Of a stretch of DNA of 64,000 bases, positions 54,987 to 62,350 are shown piece after piece; the stretch's first letter is position 1, and each line of letters starts with the position of its first letter. The stretch lies in NCBI GenBank assembly GCA_035278025.1, contig DATEJK010000100.1:1-64000 (forward strand), written 5' to 3'. The notes under the pieces are model-generated. The model was given only the letters and a program-made list of their open reading frames with translations, searched no databases and had not been told where the DNA came from. The position numbers and the translations under genes were made by a program. The DNA comes from JAICWP01 sp035278025. Lineage in GTDB: Bacteria > Acidobacteriota > Terriglobia > Terriglobales > Acidobacteriaceae.

Positions 54987-55567
54987 AAGCGCGAATCCGC
55001 AAGCTGGCGACTTTTGTGGAGGAAACGAGAAGTGAGATGGGGCGGGCGATTGAGCCGCCCACACGGCGCGCCGCCGCGGTGGCAGTGATCGAAAATCCGT
55101 GCGCGGGCAAGTACGTGGAAGATCTTTCGGAGTTGATGGACATTGGCGAAGAACTGGGCGAGCTGCTGGCGCAGCGGGCGGTGGCGGCGCTGGGCATCGC
55201 CGGCAACACCGCGGAGAGCTACGGCAAAGCGGCGGCGGTGGGAGAGAACGGCGAGATCGAGCATGCGGCCGCCATCCTGCATCCCAAGCTGGGCACGCCG
55301 GTGCGGCGGGTGCTGGGCAAGGGCGCGGCGCTGATTCCCTCCTCCAAAAAGCGCGGGGGGATGGGCGTGGCGTTGGACATTCCGATGGGACACAAGGACG
55401 CAGCGTTTGTGCGCAGCCACTTCGACGGCATGGAGGTGCGGATTAACGACGCGCCGCGGGCGAATGAAATCATGGTGGCGGTGGCGGTGACCGACAGCGG
55501 GCGTCCCTTGGCGCGGGTGGGCGGGCTGACGAAAGACAAGATCAAGGGGGAGGATGGGCTGCGGTAA
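54983..55567 (+). CDS. DUF1185 family protein, copy 2
   Basis: Also 194 residues, exactly the length of copy 1. It has matching blocks: TRRAAAVAVIENPCAGKYV, GKAAAVGENGEIEHAAA, DIPMGHKDAAFVRSHFDGME and GLTKDKIKGEDGLR. The start overlaps the stop of copy 1 (ATGA). A longer upstream frame to 54695 is an artefact. The pair has diverged too much to be a recent duplication, which suggests a heterodimer or two related steps. It is the last gene of the operon. Confidence 0.88.
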   Translation: MKARIRKLATFVEETRSEMGRAIEPPTRRAAAVAVIENPCAGKYVEDLSELMDIGEELGELLAQRAVAALGIAGNTAESYGKAAAVGENGEIEHAAAILHPKLGTPVRRVLGKGAALIPSSKKRGGMGVALDIPMGHKDAAFVRSHFDGMEVRINDAPRANEIMVAVAVTDSGRPLARVGGLTKDKIKGEDGLR

Positions 55568-55572
55568 AAAGC

Positions 55573-55593
55573 GGTAGTTGGTAGTTGGTGGTT
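55573..55593. repeat. 7-base tandem micro-repeat
   Basis: GGTAGTT, GGTAGTT, GGTGGTT directly follow the stop of the second DUF1185 gene and precede the small membrane protein gene. Probably a slippage product; no function assigned. Confidence 0.6.
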
Positions 55594-55608
55594 GACGACC
55601 GTAGTGCA

Positions 55609-55965
55609 ATGATGATCATGCTCGAAGCGACTTTCTCGATTTACTACGGGATCTACCTCTGGCTGCTCGTGCCTCTGGGGTTGTTGTACGTAGCCTGGCG
55701 CACGAACAGCGGTGAAAAGATCACCTTTGTTCTTCTCATCGTCAGCAATGTTGTTCTATTTTTATCCACTTTCCGAGAAATAAAGCTGGCCTTGTTGGGA
55801 GGCGATTACTCACATCGCCTATACGTCGAAATAGGTCTGAACCTGTTACTTTCGGCTGCGTGTGCCCTTTACTTGGCAATTACACGCAGGTTCATTGCAG
55901 CGCTGGCAGGACTGATGCTGCTATTAACTTGGCTGTATGTGGGTGCTGTTAATTCTGTAGTCTGA
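55609..55965 (+). CDS. Small four-helix membrane protein, unknown function
   Basis: About 118 residues from the ATG at 55609 (three in-frame ATGs lie within twelve bases). Four hydrophobic helices: IYYGIYLWLLVPLGLLYVAW, ITFVLLIVSNVVLFLSTF, IGLNLLLSAACALYLAI and FIAALAGLMLLLTWLYVGAV. The stretch is richer in A and T than its neighbours, which may indicate different ancestry. It lies between the reductase operon and a hairpin terminator. Not an obvious member of any transport family. Confidence 0.65.
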   Translation: MMIMLEATFSIYYGIYLWLLVPLGLLYVAWRTNSGEKITFVLLIVSNVVLFLSTFREIKLALLGGDYSHRLYVEIGLNLLLSAACALYLAITRRFIAALAGLMLLLTWLYVGAVNSVV

Positions 55966-56014
55966 TGTCCTTCAGCCGTCCCTGACGGGACTCGCGCGAT
56001 ATCGTGTTCGCTTT

Positions 56015-56067
56015 CCCGCCAGTGAACCGGCGGGCTACTTTCATCCGGTCTCTACGAGACCGGTTTT
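56015..56067 (+). terminator. Double hairpin with T-run between convergent genes
   Basis: CCCGCC/GGCGGG (56015-56034) is followed by a perfect 8-base stem, CCGGTCTC TAC GAGACCGG (56045-56063), directly followed by TTTT. It is a good intrinsic terminator for the plus strand and may act on both strands, between the membrane protein gene and the enamidase gene. Confidence 0.75.
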
Positions 56068-56124
56068 CGCGTGACGACGCGAGCGCCACAGCCGACATGG
56101 TTACGGACCACCGGCAATCGCGAA

Positions 56125-57318
56125 TTAGTCGCCTATCTCCGGAACGCGGGCGGCGGGGGGAGTGTTGCGGGAGCGGTGGGCGGCGATGGCGCCGTCAATC
56201 ACCACCATCCCGATGCCGGGCAGGTCGCCACGCTGGATGCTGTGCAGCACGGTTTTGCCGGCGGAGTGCTGCGCCTGGTCAATGAAAACGAAGGTGGCGG
56301 CACGGCCGAGTTCGATCAGGCCGCAGTCGAGGTTGCGAATCCTCGCCGTATTTCCGGTAGCGAAACAGACAGCCGTCTCCGCGGGGACGTTTCCTAAAGC
56401 GGACAGCATGGAAATCAGGCGCAGGATGCCCAGGGGTTGCACGCCGGAGCCGGCGGGCGAGTCAGTGCCCAGAATCACGCGGTGAAGCTGCTTGAGTTCG
56501 CCGGCGGTGAACACGGTCAGCAGGGCCGCCTTCTCGTTTCCGTTATGGACAATCTCCAGGGCGCGGGTTGAGTGTTCGCAAAGCGCAACAATCTGCTCGT
56601 CGGGCAGAGCGGTGTGGCCGCCGTTGATGTGCCCGATGACGTCAGCGTCGGCGGCCAGGACAATGTCCTTGTCAATCAGGCTGGAGCCTGGGATGGAAGG
56701 CCCGCCGGTGTGGATAGTGCTCTGAATGCCGTATTTGCGCGCCCAGGCGACCATCTGGCGGGCGGTGGCGCCGTCCTTGACGCTGCCCAGGCCGACTTCG
56801 CCCAGCAGGGTGACGCCGGCCGCTGCCAGTTCCTTAAAATCCTCCTCCACCATGCCGTGCTCCAGCACGGGGGCGCCAGCATGAATACGCACGCCGCCGG
56901 GGCGGAAGTTGGTGAAGGCGCGCTGGGCGAAAACGGCCATGGCTTTCAGACCGGTAATGTCCTTGGGGCGGCCGGGAGTGTGCACCTCGCCGGCGGAGAT
57001 CATGGTGGTGACGCCGCCGTGAAGATAGCTGTCAATCCAGCCTAGCTGGTTCTGGCGCGGCGTCCAGTCGCCGGCCACGGGATGAACGTGGCTATCAATG
57101 AGCCCGGGAATCAGGGTGGCGCCGTTGGCGTTGACGCGGGTGGTGGCGCCTTCGAGGTCGAGGTCTTTTTCTTTGCCGATGGCGGAGATGCGGCCGTTAA
57201 CCGCTACAACCGTGTCGCCGTCGAGAATGGGACGCGATAAATCTCCGCTCAGCATCAGGCCAATGTTGCGAATGACAAGCTTGGTGGGGACGGCGGCTGC
57301 GGGTCTCTCTTCTGACAT
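56125..57318 (-). CDS. ena: Enamidase-like amidohydrolase
   Basis: A 397-residue metal-dependent amidohydrolase that matches enamidase (Ena) of anaerobic nicotinate degraders in ordered blocks: NIGLMLSGD, HGGVTTMISAGEVHTPGRPK, PGGVRIHAGAPVLEHG, HINGGHTAL, and the tail SRNTPPAARVPEIGD. Metal ligands are in DSHVHP, GEVGLGSV, IHTGGPSIPGS, GHINGGH and GTDSPAG. GAGGG lies seven bases before the ATG. Ena hydrolyses tetrahydro-6-oxonicotinate to 2-formylglutarate and ammonia. The gene is on the opposite strand from the reductase operon but only about 560 bases away, which strongly links them. Confidence 0.85.
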   Translation of the reverse strand: MSEERPAAAVPTKLVIRNIGLMLSGDLSRPILDGDTVVAVNGRISAIGKEKDLDLEGATTRVNANGATLIPGLIDSHVHPVAGDWTPRQNQLGWIDSYLHGGVTTMISAGEVHTPGRPKDITGLKAMAVFAQRAFTNFRPGGVRIHAGAPVLEHGMVEEDFKELAAAGVTLLGEVGLGSVKDGATARQMVAWARKYGIQSTIHTGGPSIPGSSLIDKDIVLAADADVIGHINGGHTALPDEQIVALCEHSTRALEIVHNGNEKAALLTVFTAGELKQLHRVILGTDSPAGSGVQPLGILRLISMLSALGNVPAETAVCFATGNTARIRNLDCGLIELGRAATFVFIDQAQHSAGKTVLHSIQRGDLPGIGMVVIDGAIAAHRSRNTPPAARVPEIGD

Positions 57319-57408
57319 CTTTTGCCCTCATGTAAACTGGCGCAACATTTGTAAACGAAACGTAGCAGTAGAGCTACCCATTGTTAAACAATTCTCCCAG
57401 GATTGGAC

Positions 57409-58452
57409 ATGAAAACTTCGCTTCTTCGAGTGCTGTTGCTGGTAATGCTGGCGGTCACATGGGCACATTCTCAAACGACGCCGAAGAAAATCATCATTGA
57501 CACGGACCCGGGGACGGATGACGCGCTGGCCATTCTGCTGGCGCTGAACTCGCCGGAAGTGCAGGTGCAGGCGATCACGGTGGTGCCAGGCAATGTGACC
57601 GCGCAGATGGGATTAGAGAACGCGCTCAAGCTGGCGACGCTGGCCAAGCGCTGCGACATACCGGTGGCGGGCGGGGCGCAGCATCCGCTGGCGCAGAAGC
57701 TCATCACCGCTGAGTTCTGGCACGGGAAAAACGGGCTGGCCAATATCGAACTGCCCACCAGGTGCAAGGCGGACCCGCGCTTCGGGCCCGACCTGATCAT
57801 CGAGCTGGTGCACAAGTATCCCCATCAGATCACGCTGGTGCCGGTGGGACCGCTTACCAACATTGCGCTGGCGCTTTCCAAGGACCCATCTATTGTTCCG
57901 CTAGTGAAGGAAGTGATCCTGATGGGCGGCAGCATTTCCGGAGGAAACGTGAACGCGGCGGCCGAGGCGAACATCTACAACGACCCTGAAGCGGCGCAGA
58001 TCGTGTTCAACGCGGGCTTTGCCTCGCTCACCATGGTGGGGCTGGATGTGGGCAACAAGACGCTGATGACCGAACGGCAAGTTGAGCAACTGCGGGCGGC
58101 GCCGGGGCCGATGGCAAACTTCGTGGCCCAGGTGGGGAGCTTTCTGATCGGGTTGTCGCGGCGCTTTGGCGAGAATGGAAGTCCCATGTACGACCCCCTG
58201 GCCATGGGGGTGACGCTCGACCCCGCGCTCGTAACCACAAAAGCCATGCGCGTGGACGTGGAAACGCGCGGCGAGTTCACACGCGGGGAAACCGTGGCCA
58301 ACCGCAGCAACATGGTGGAGCGCAACGTGCTGCACAGCGACCGCTACATTATTGAAGGCGTGGATAAGGTGATGCCGAACGCTAAGGTCTGCGTGGACGT
58401 GCAGGCGCAGCGCTTTCTCGAGCTGCTGGTGAGCCGGATCGGAGGGAAATGA
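57409..58452 (+). CDS. Exported nucleoside hydrolase
   Basis: A 347-residue inosine/uridine-preferring nucleoside hydrolase family protein. The Ca-binding motif is DTDPGTDDALAI; later blocks include VGPLTNIALAL, VILMGGSISGGNVN, EANIYNDPEAA and MYDPLAMG. The N-terminus is a signal peptide (MKTSLLRVLLLVMLAVTWAHS), unusual because many characterised members are cytoplasmic. AGGA precedes the ATG at 57409. It would release ribose and base outside the inner membrane, feeding the purine permease encoded downstream. Divergent from the enamidase gene. Confidence 0.9.
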   Translation: MKTSLLRVLLLVMLAVTWAHSQTTPKKIIIDTDPGTDDALAILLALNSPEVQVQAITVVPGNVTAQMGLENALKLATLAKRCDIPVAGGAQHPLAQKLITAEFWHGKNGLANIELPTRCKADPRFGPDLIIELVHKYPHQITLVPVGPLTNIALALSKDPSIVPLVKEVILMGGSISGGNVNAAAEANIYNDPEAAQIVFNAGFASLTMVGLDVGNKTLMTERQVEQLRAAPGPMANFVAQVGSFLIGLSRRFGENGSPMYDPLAMGVTLDPALVTTKAMRVDVETRGEFTRGETVANRSNMVERNVLHSDRYIIEGVDKVMPNAKVCVDVQAQRFLELLVSRIGGK

Positions 58453-58483
58453 TCGCCTGATTTCCCCATTTCTTAATGAGTGT

Positions 58484-58503
58484 TTCAGCCCGCCGGGGCT
58501 GAA
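58484..58503 (+). terminator. Hairpin after the nucleoside hydrolase gene
   Basis: TTCAGCCC GCCG GGGCTGAA forms a perfect 8-base stem with a four-base loop, 31 bases after the stop. There is no T-run. Similar AGCCCG-CGGGCT elements are frequent between genes in such genomes, so it may instead be a dispersed repeat. Confidence 0.45.
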
Positions 58504-58618
58504 GCTTGACGCGTTTGGAGTCCCCGCTCGAAACCGTAAGGCAATCTGCTCCGGGCTCGAATGCGTGAGAGAATTCGAATTGACTTGGCAGAGAGGGCGC
58601 CCGTAAAGTGCAGCCTTC

Positions 58619-59968
58619 ATGCCCTCGCCGCCGCCCACGATCGCCGCAGTCCGAACAACGCGAACAGACAGGCTGCTGGAACGCTGGTTCCGTCTCGCCG
58701 AAAACGAAACCACGGTCCGCCAGGAACTGCTCGGCGGATTGACCACGTTCATCACCATGGCCTATATCGTGGTGGTGAACCCGCAAATCCTTTCGCAGGC
58801 GGGAATGCCGGCGGAGGGCGTGGTGTTTGCGACGTGCGTAGCCGCCGCGGCGGCGACCCTGGTGATGGGACTGTATGCCAACTATCCCATCGCGCTGGCG
58901 CCGGGCATGTCGCTGAACGCGTACTTCACCTATTCCGTGTGTCTCGGCATGCACGTGCCGTGGCAAACCGCGCTGGGCGTGGTTTTTATCTCCGGAGTGG
59001 TGTTCATCCTGATTACGGTCACACGGGTGCGGGAGCAGATTGTGAACGGAATTCCCGATTGCCTGAAGCACGCGACCGCGGCCGGAATAGGAATCTTTAT
59101 CGCGTTTATCGGAATGCGCAACGCCGGACTGGTAGTGGCCAACCCCGCCACATTTCTCAGCCTGGGCAATTTTGCCGATCGCGGGGTGCAGGCTGCCTGC
59201 TTCGGAATCCTGCTAACCGTGGCGTTCATTGCCAGAAAGGTACATGGCAGCGTGCTGCTGGGCATTGCGGGCACCATGCTGTTCGGGATTGCCCGTGGCA
59301 TCGTACATTTGCCGGGTACGCTTATTGCCATGCCGCACCCTTCAGGGACGCTGCTGAAACTGGATTTGCGGGGCGCGATTCATCTGGGGCTCTTCGAAAT
59401 CATATTTGCGTTTCTGTTTGTGGATCTTTTCGACAACATCGGCACGCTGATGGGGGTTTGCGAACAGGCGGGATTCGTAAGAGAGGGAAAAATCCCGCGG
59501 GTGGGGAGGGTGCTTCTAGCGGATGGCGTAGGCACGGTGCTGGGTTCGCTGACGGGCACTTCCACGGTGACCAGTTACGTGGAGAGCGCGGCGGGGGTGG
59601 CGGCAGGAGCGCGCACCGGGCTGAGCAATATTGCAGTTGCGGCGCTGTTCCTGCTGGCGCTTTTTTTCAGCCCACTGGCGACCAGCATACCGGCGTTCGC
59701 TACCGCGCCGGCGCTGATCGCGGTGGGAGGGTTGATGATGCAGTCGGTGGCGCACGTTGATTGGCCGGATTTCTCGGAAGCTTTTCCAGCGTTTATAACC
59801 GCTGTGGCCATGCCATTGACCTTCAGCATTGCCACTGGACTGAGTTTCGGCGTGATTACTTACACGGCGGTGAAGGTGGCGGCGCGCAGGGGGCGCGAGG
59901 TCAGCGGGGTAATTTGGGTTCTGACCATCGTGTTCTTGTTACGGGATATTTATCTGGCATTCCGGTGA
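58619..59968 (+). CDS. AzgA-type purine permease (NCS2 family)
   Basis: A 449-residue membrane protein with about 12-14 helices. Family features: QELLGGLTTFITMAYIVVVN, ALAPGMSLNAYFTYSV, ATAAGIGIFIAFIGMRNAGL, LFVDLFDNIGTLMGV and LTGTSTVTSYVESAAGVAAG. These match the adenine/guanine/hypoxanthine proton symporter group. It lies downstream of the nucleoside hydrolase on the same strand, implying uptake of the bases it releases. Substrate preference within purines is not readable. Confidence 0.92.
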   Translation: MPSPPPTIAAVRTTRTDRLLERWFRLAENETTVRQELLGGLTTFITMAYIVVVNPQILSQAGMPAEGVVFATCVAAAAATLVMGLYANYPIALAPGMSLNAYFTYSVCLGMHVPWQTALGVVFISGVVFILITVTRVREQIVNGIPDCLKHATAAGIGIFIAFIGMRNAGLVVANPATFLSLGNFADRGVQAACFGILLTVAFIARKVHGSVLLGIAGTMLFGIARGIVHLPGTLIAMPHPSGTLLKLDLRGAIHLGLFEIIFAFLFVDLFDNIGTLMGVCEQAGFVREGKIPRVGRVLLADGVGTVLGSLTGTSTVTSYVESAAGVAAGARTGLSNIAVAALFLLALFFSPLATSIPAFATAPALIAVGGLMMQSVAHVDWPDFSEAFPAFITAVAMPLTFSIATGLSFGVITYTAVKVAARRGREVSGVIWVLTIVFLLRDIYLAFR

Positions 59969-60138
59969 GGGCGCGCCCATGAAAATTCTGAAGCAGGTCC
60001 AATCGCTGCATACTCTCGCCAAGGCTCGGTCATGCAGTTCAGGATGACAATGAACAGGCGAGCCAGTTATGGCAGGGCTGAGCCGCCGCCTTTCCAGACC
60101 GCGTGAAATCGAGTTCGGCCCATACTTCGGCCAAACGG

Positions 60139-61116
60139 CTAGCCGTAGGCGCGAGAAACCAGGAAGATGGCCAGGCCGTAGAAGACGAACATGAAGGTCA
60201 GGTAGAGCTTGGCGCGGGAGCCGGAATTTTCAAATTCTTTCCAGGCGAAAATTCCCCAGAGCGCGGCGACCATGGGAGCGGACTGGCCGATGGCGTAGGA
60301 GATAGCCACGCCGGTGAGGTTAGCGGCCGACATATTGAAGACCGTGCCCAGGCCCCAGATGAATCCGCCCAGCAATCCGAAAAAGTGACCCGAGGCGGGC
60401 GCCCGGAAAAATCCCGTGAAATCCACCGGTTCGCCCACCAGCGGGTGCTTCATGAAGTAAATGTTCCAGATGAAGCAGGAGAGGAGAGCACCGAGGGTGA
60501 GGAAGACGGCGACGCTGTAAGGTCCCAGAGTGTTGCCGCGGGTCATGGCGTGAGTGACAAAAGGGGCCCACAGGCCCATGAGCACGCCGGAAACGACGCT
60601 GGTAACAATGCTTTTTCTGGAAACGGAACGGCCGGCACCGGACAGGCTGCCGTAGGCCTTGCCGTCGAGAATAACGGCCAGCAGGGCGCAGGCCACGCCC
60701 AGGCCCAGGAACAAGGCGCTACCCTTGGGCTGCAGCCCGTAGCTGAGGACCACCCCCACAACCAGGGCAATGCCGATGGAAATGGGGAAGGCGACGGCAA
60801 GGCCGGCCATATCAATAGCGGCCACCAGCAGAAGATTTGCCAGGTTAAACACCACGCCGGCGAGCAAGGTGTAACCAATGTTGCCCGGGTCGGCGGCGCG
60901 AACATTGTTGAGAAAGCTGGCGGCGTTGTGCCCGGTACTGCCCATAGTAAAGGCGAGAATCAAGGAGATAACGAAAATACCGACGGCGTAGTCCCAATAG
61001 AAAAGCTCAAAGCGGTAATTCTTCACTCCCTTGTAGGTGTTCGCCCAGGAACCCCAGCAAACGGCGCTGGTAATCATCATCAGAAGCGCAATGCTCAGCG
61101 TGTGGGGCGTATACAT
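60139..61116 (-). CDS. DMT-superfamily permease (GRP/ureide permease type)
   Basis: A 325-residue transporter with about ten helices. The start MYTPHTLSIALLMMITS is followed by CWGSWANTYKG and FELFYWDYAVGIFV, a pattern I associate with the glucose/ribose-uptake and plant ureide-permease branch of the DMT superfamily. AAGGAGAAGCC precedes the ATG. It lies between the purine permease and DeoC genes, so a role in ribose, ureide or nucleobase uptake is plausible. It is convergent with the permease gene and divergent from deoC. Confidence 0.75.
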   Translation of the reverse strand: MYTPHTLSIALLMMITSAVCWGSWANTYKGVKNYRFELFYWDYAVGIFVISLILAFTMGSTGHNAASFLNNVRAADPGNIGYTLLAGVVFNLANLLLVAAIDMAGLAVAFPISIGIALVVGVVLSYGLQPKGSALFLGLGVACALLAVILDGKAYGSLSGAGRSVSRKSIVTSVVSGVLMGLWAPFVTHAMTRGNTLGPYSVAVFLTLGALLSCFIWNIYFMKHPLVGEPVDFTGFFRAPASGHFFGLLGGFIWGLGTVFNMSAANLTGVAISYAIGQSAPMVAALWGIFAWKEFENSGSRAKLYLTFMFVFYGLAIFLVSRAYG

Positions 61117-61313
61117 GGCTTCTCCTTAAAGGCTTCCCTCGCAATTCCGCGGGCCAGGAATGCGGGGCGACATGCGAACCGTAAGCTCCGAAGCGGGCAG
61201 AAGGACATCTCCTAAAAAGGGTTGGCGAGGTAGGCTAGCGTTGCGGCGGAAAGGCTGTCAAGGCCAAACCCCGCGTAACCCATTTCCTGCCGGCTGACGT
61301 ACAATGCAGGACG

Positions 61314-62330
61314 ATGGGGGAGAAAAACACCTTGCCTTACGCGACGGCAGAGCCACCGCTGGCCACGCTGGCGGGGCGGCCGCTGCTTTCCAATCGCGGC
61401 GTGCCGCTGGATGTGGAGTGGGTAAAGCAGGTGCGGGTGAACACCAGCGCGGTAGAACGCCGGGCGCAGACGCATGTAACGCGGCGGACGGTGAAGAAGG
61501 AGTGGCAGGCGGCGTGGCTGCTGCGCGCGATTTCCTGCATGGACCTGACGACGCTTTCCGGCGACGACACGGAAGAGCGGGTGCGGCGGCTGTGCGCTAA
61601 AGCCAGGCAACCGATTCAACCTGAACTGGCCAAGCGCCTGGGGGTGGAGGAACTCGAAATCAAAGTGGCGGCGGTATGCGTGTACCACCGCTTCGCGGAA
61701 ACCGCGCTGCGGGCGCTGGAAGGCAGCGGCGTGAAGGTGGCGGCGGTTTCCACCGGCTTCCCGGCGGGGCTTTCGCCGCTGGAAGAGCGGATTGCGGAAA
61801 TCCGGCGTTCGGTGGAAGCGGGCGTGCAGGAAATTGATACCGTGATCACGCGGGCGCACGTGTTCGGGGGGCGCTGGCAGGCCTTGTACGACGAGATTGC
61901 AGAGTTCAAGCGCGCCTGCGGCAGCGCGCACATGAAAGTTATCCTCGGTGCCGGCGACCTGCTCACGCTGCGCAATGTGGGACACGCCAGCATGGTGGCG
62001 ATGATGGCGGGCGCGGATTTCATCAAAACCTCCACCGGCAAGGAGCCCACGAATGCGACGCTGCCCGTGGGATTCGTAATGACGCGGGCGATTCGCGAGT
62101 ACGCGCAGGAAACCGGAATGGCGGTGGGGTTTAAGCCGGCGGGCGGAATTCGCACCGCCAAGCAGGCCACGGAATGGCTGGGGCTGATGAAAGAGGAACT
62201 GGGGACGCCGTGGATGCGAGCGGAGCTGTTCCGTTTCGGAGCCAGCGGGCTGCTAAACGATATTGAACGGCAACTGGAGCACCATGTGACCGGCCGCTAC
62301 TCCGCTGACTATCGTCACCCCATCGCATAA
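61314..62330 (+). CDS. deoC: Deoxyribose-phosphate aldolase
   Basis: A 338-residue class I aldolase, longer than the usual 220-260 residues because of about 80 extra N-terminal residues (QVRVNTSAVERRAQTHV). The core has CMDLTTLSGDDT, VAAVSTGFPAG, the Schiff-base lysine in DFIKTSTGKE and GFKPAGGIRTA with the second lysine. It splits deoxyribose 5-phosphate to glyceraldehyde 3-phosphate and acetaldehyde. It is followed 20 bases later by an aldehyde dehydrogenase gene that could oxidise the acetaldehyde or other products. Confidence 0.92.
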   Translation: MGEKNTLPYATAEPPLATLAGRPLLSNRGVPLDVEWVKQVRVNTSAVERRAQTHVTRRTVKKEWQAAWLLRAISCMDLTTLSGDDTEERVRRLCAKARQPIQPELAKRLGVEELEIKVAAVCVYHRFAETALRALEGSGVKVAAVSTGFPAGLSPLEERIAEIRRSVEAGVQEIDTVITRAHVFGGRWQALYDEIAEFKRACGSAHMKVILGAGDLLTLRNVGHASMVAMMAGADFIKTSTGKEPTNATLPVGFVMTRAIREYAQETGMAVGFKPAGGIRTAKQATEWLGLMKEELGTPWMRAELFRFGASGLLNDIERQLEHHVTGRYSADYRHPIA

Positions 62331-62350
62331 CGGATCAATGTGAAGAGCAC

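Noticed and set aside
54695..55567. 290-codon extension of the second DUF1185 gene
   Set aside because: The first 96 residues overlap the first DUF1185 gene in another frame and have no family similarity; the ATGA overlap at 54983 gives the natural start.
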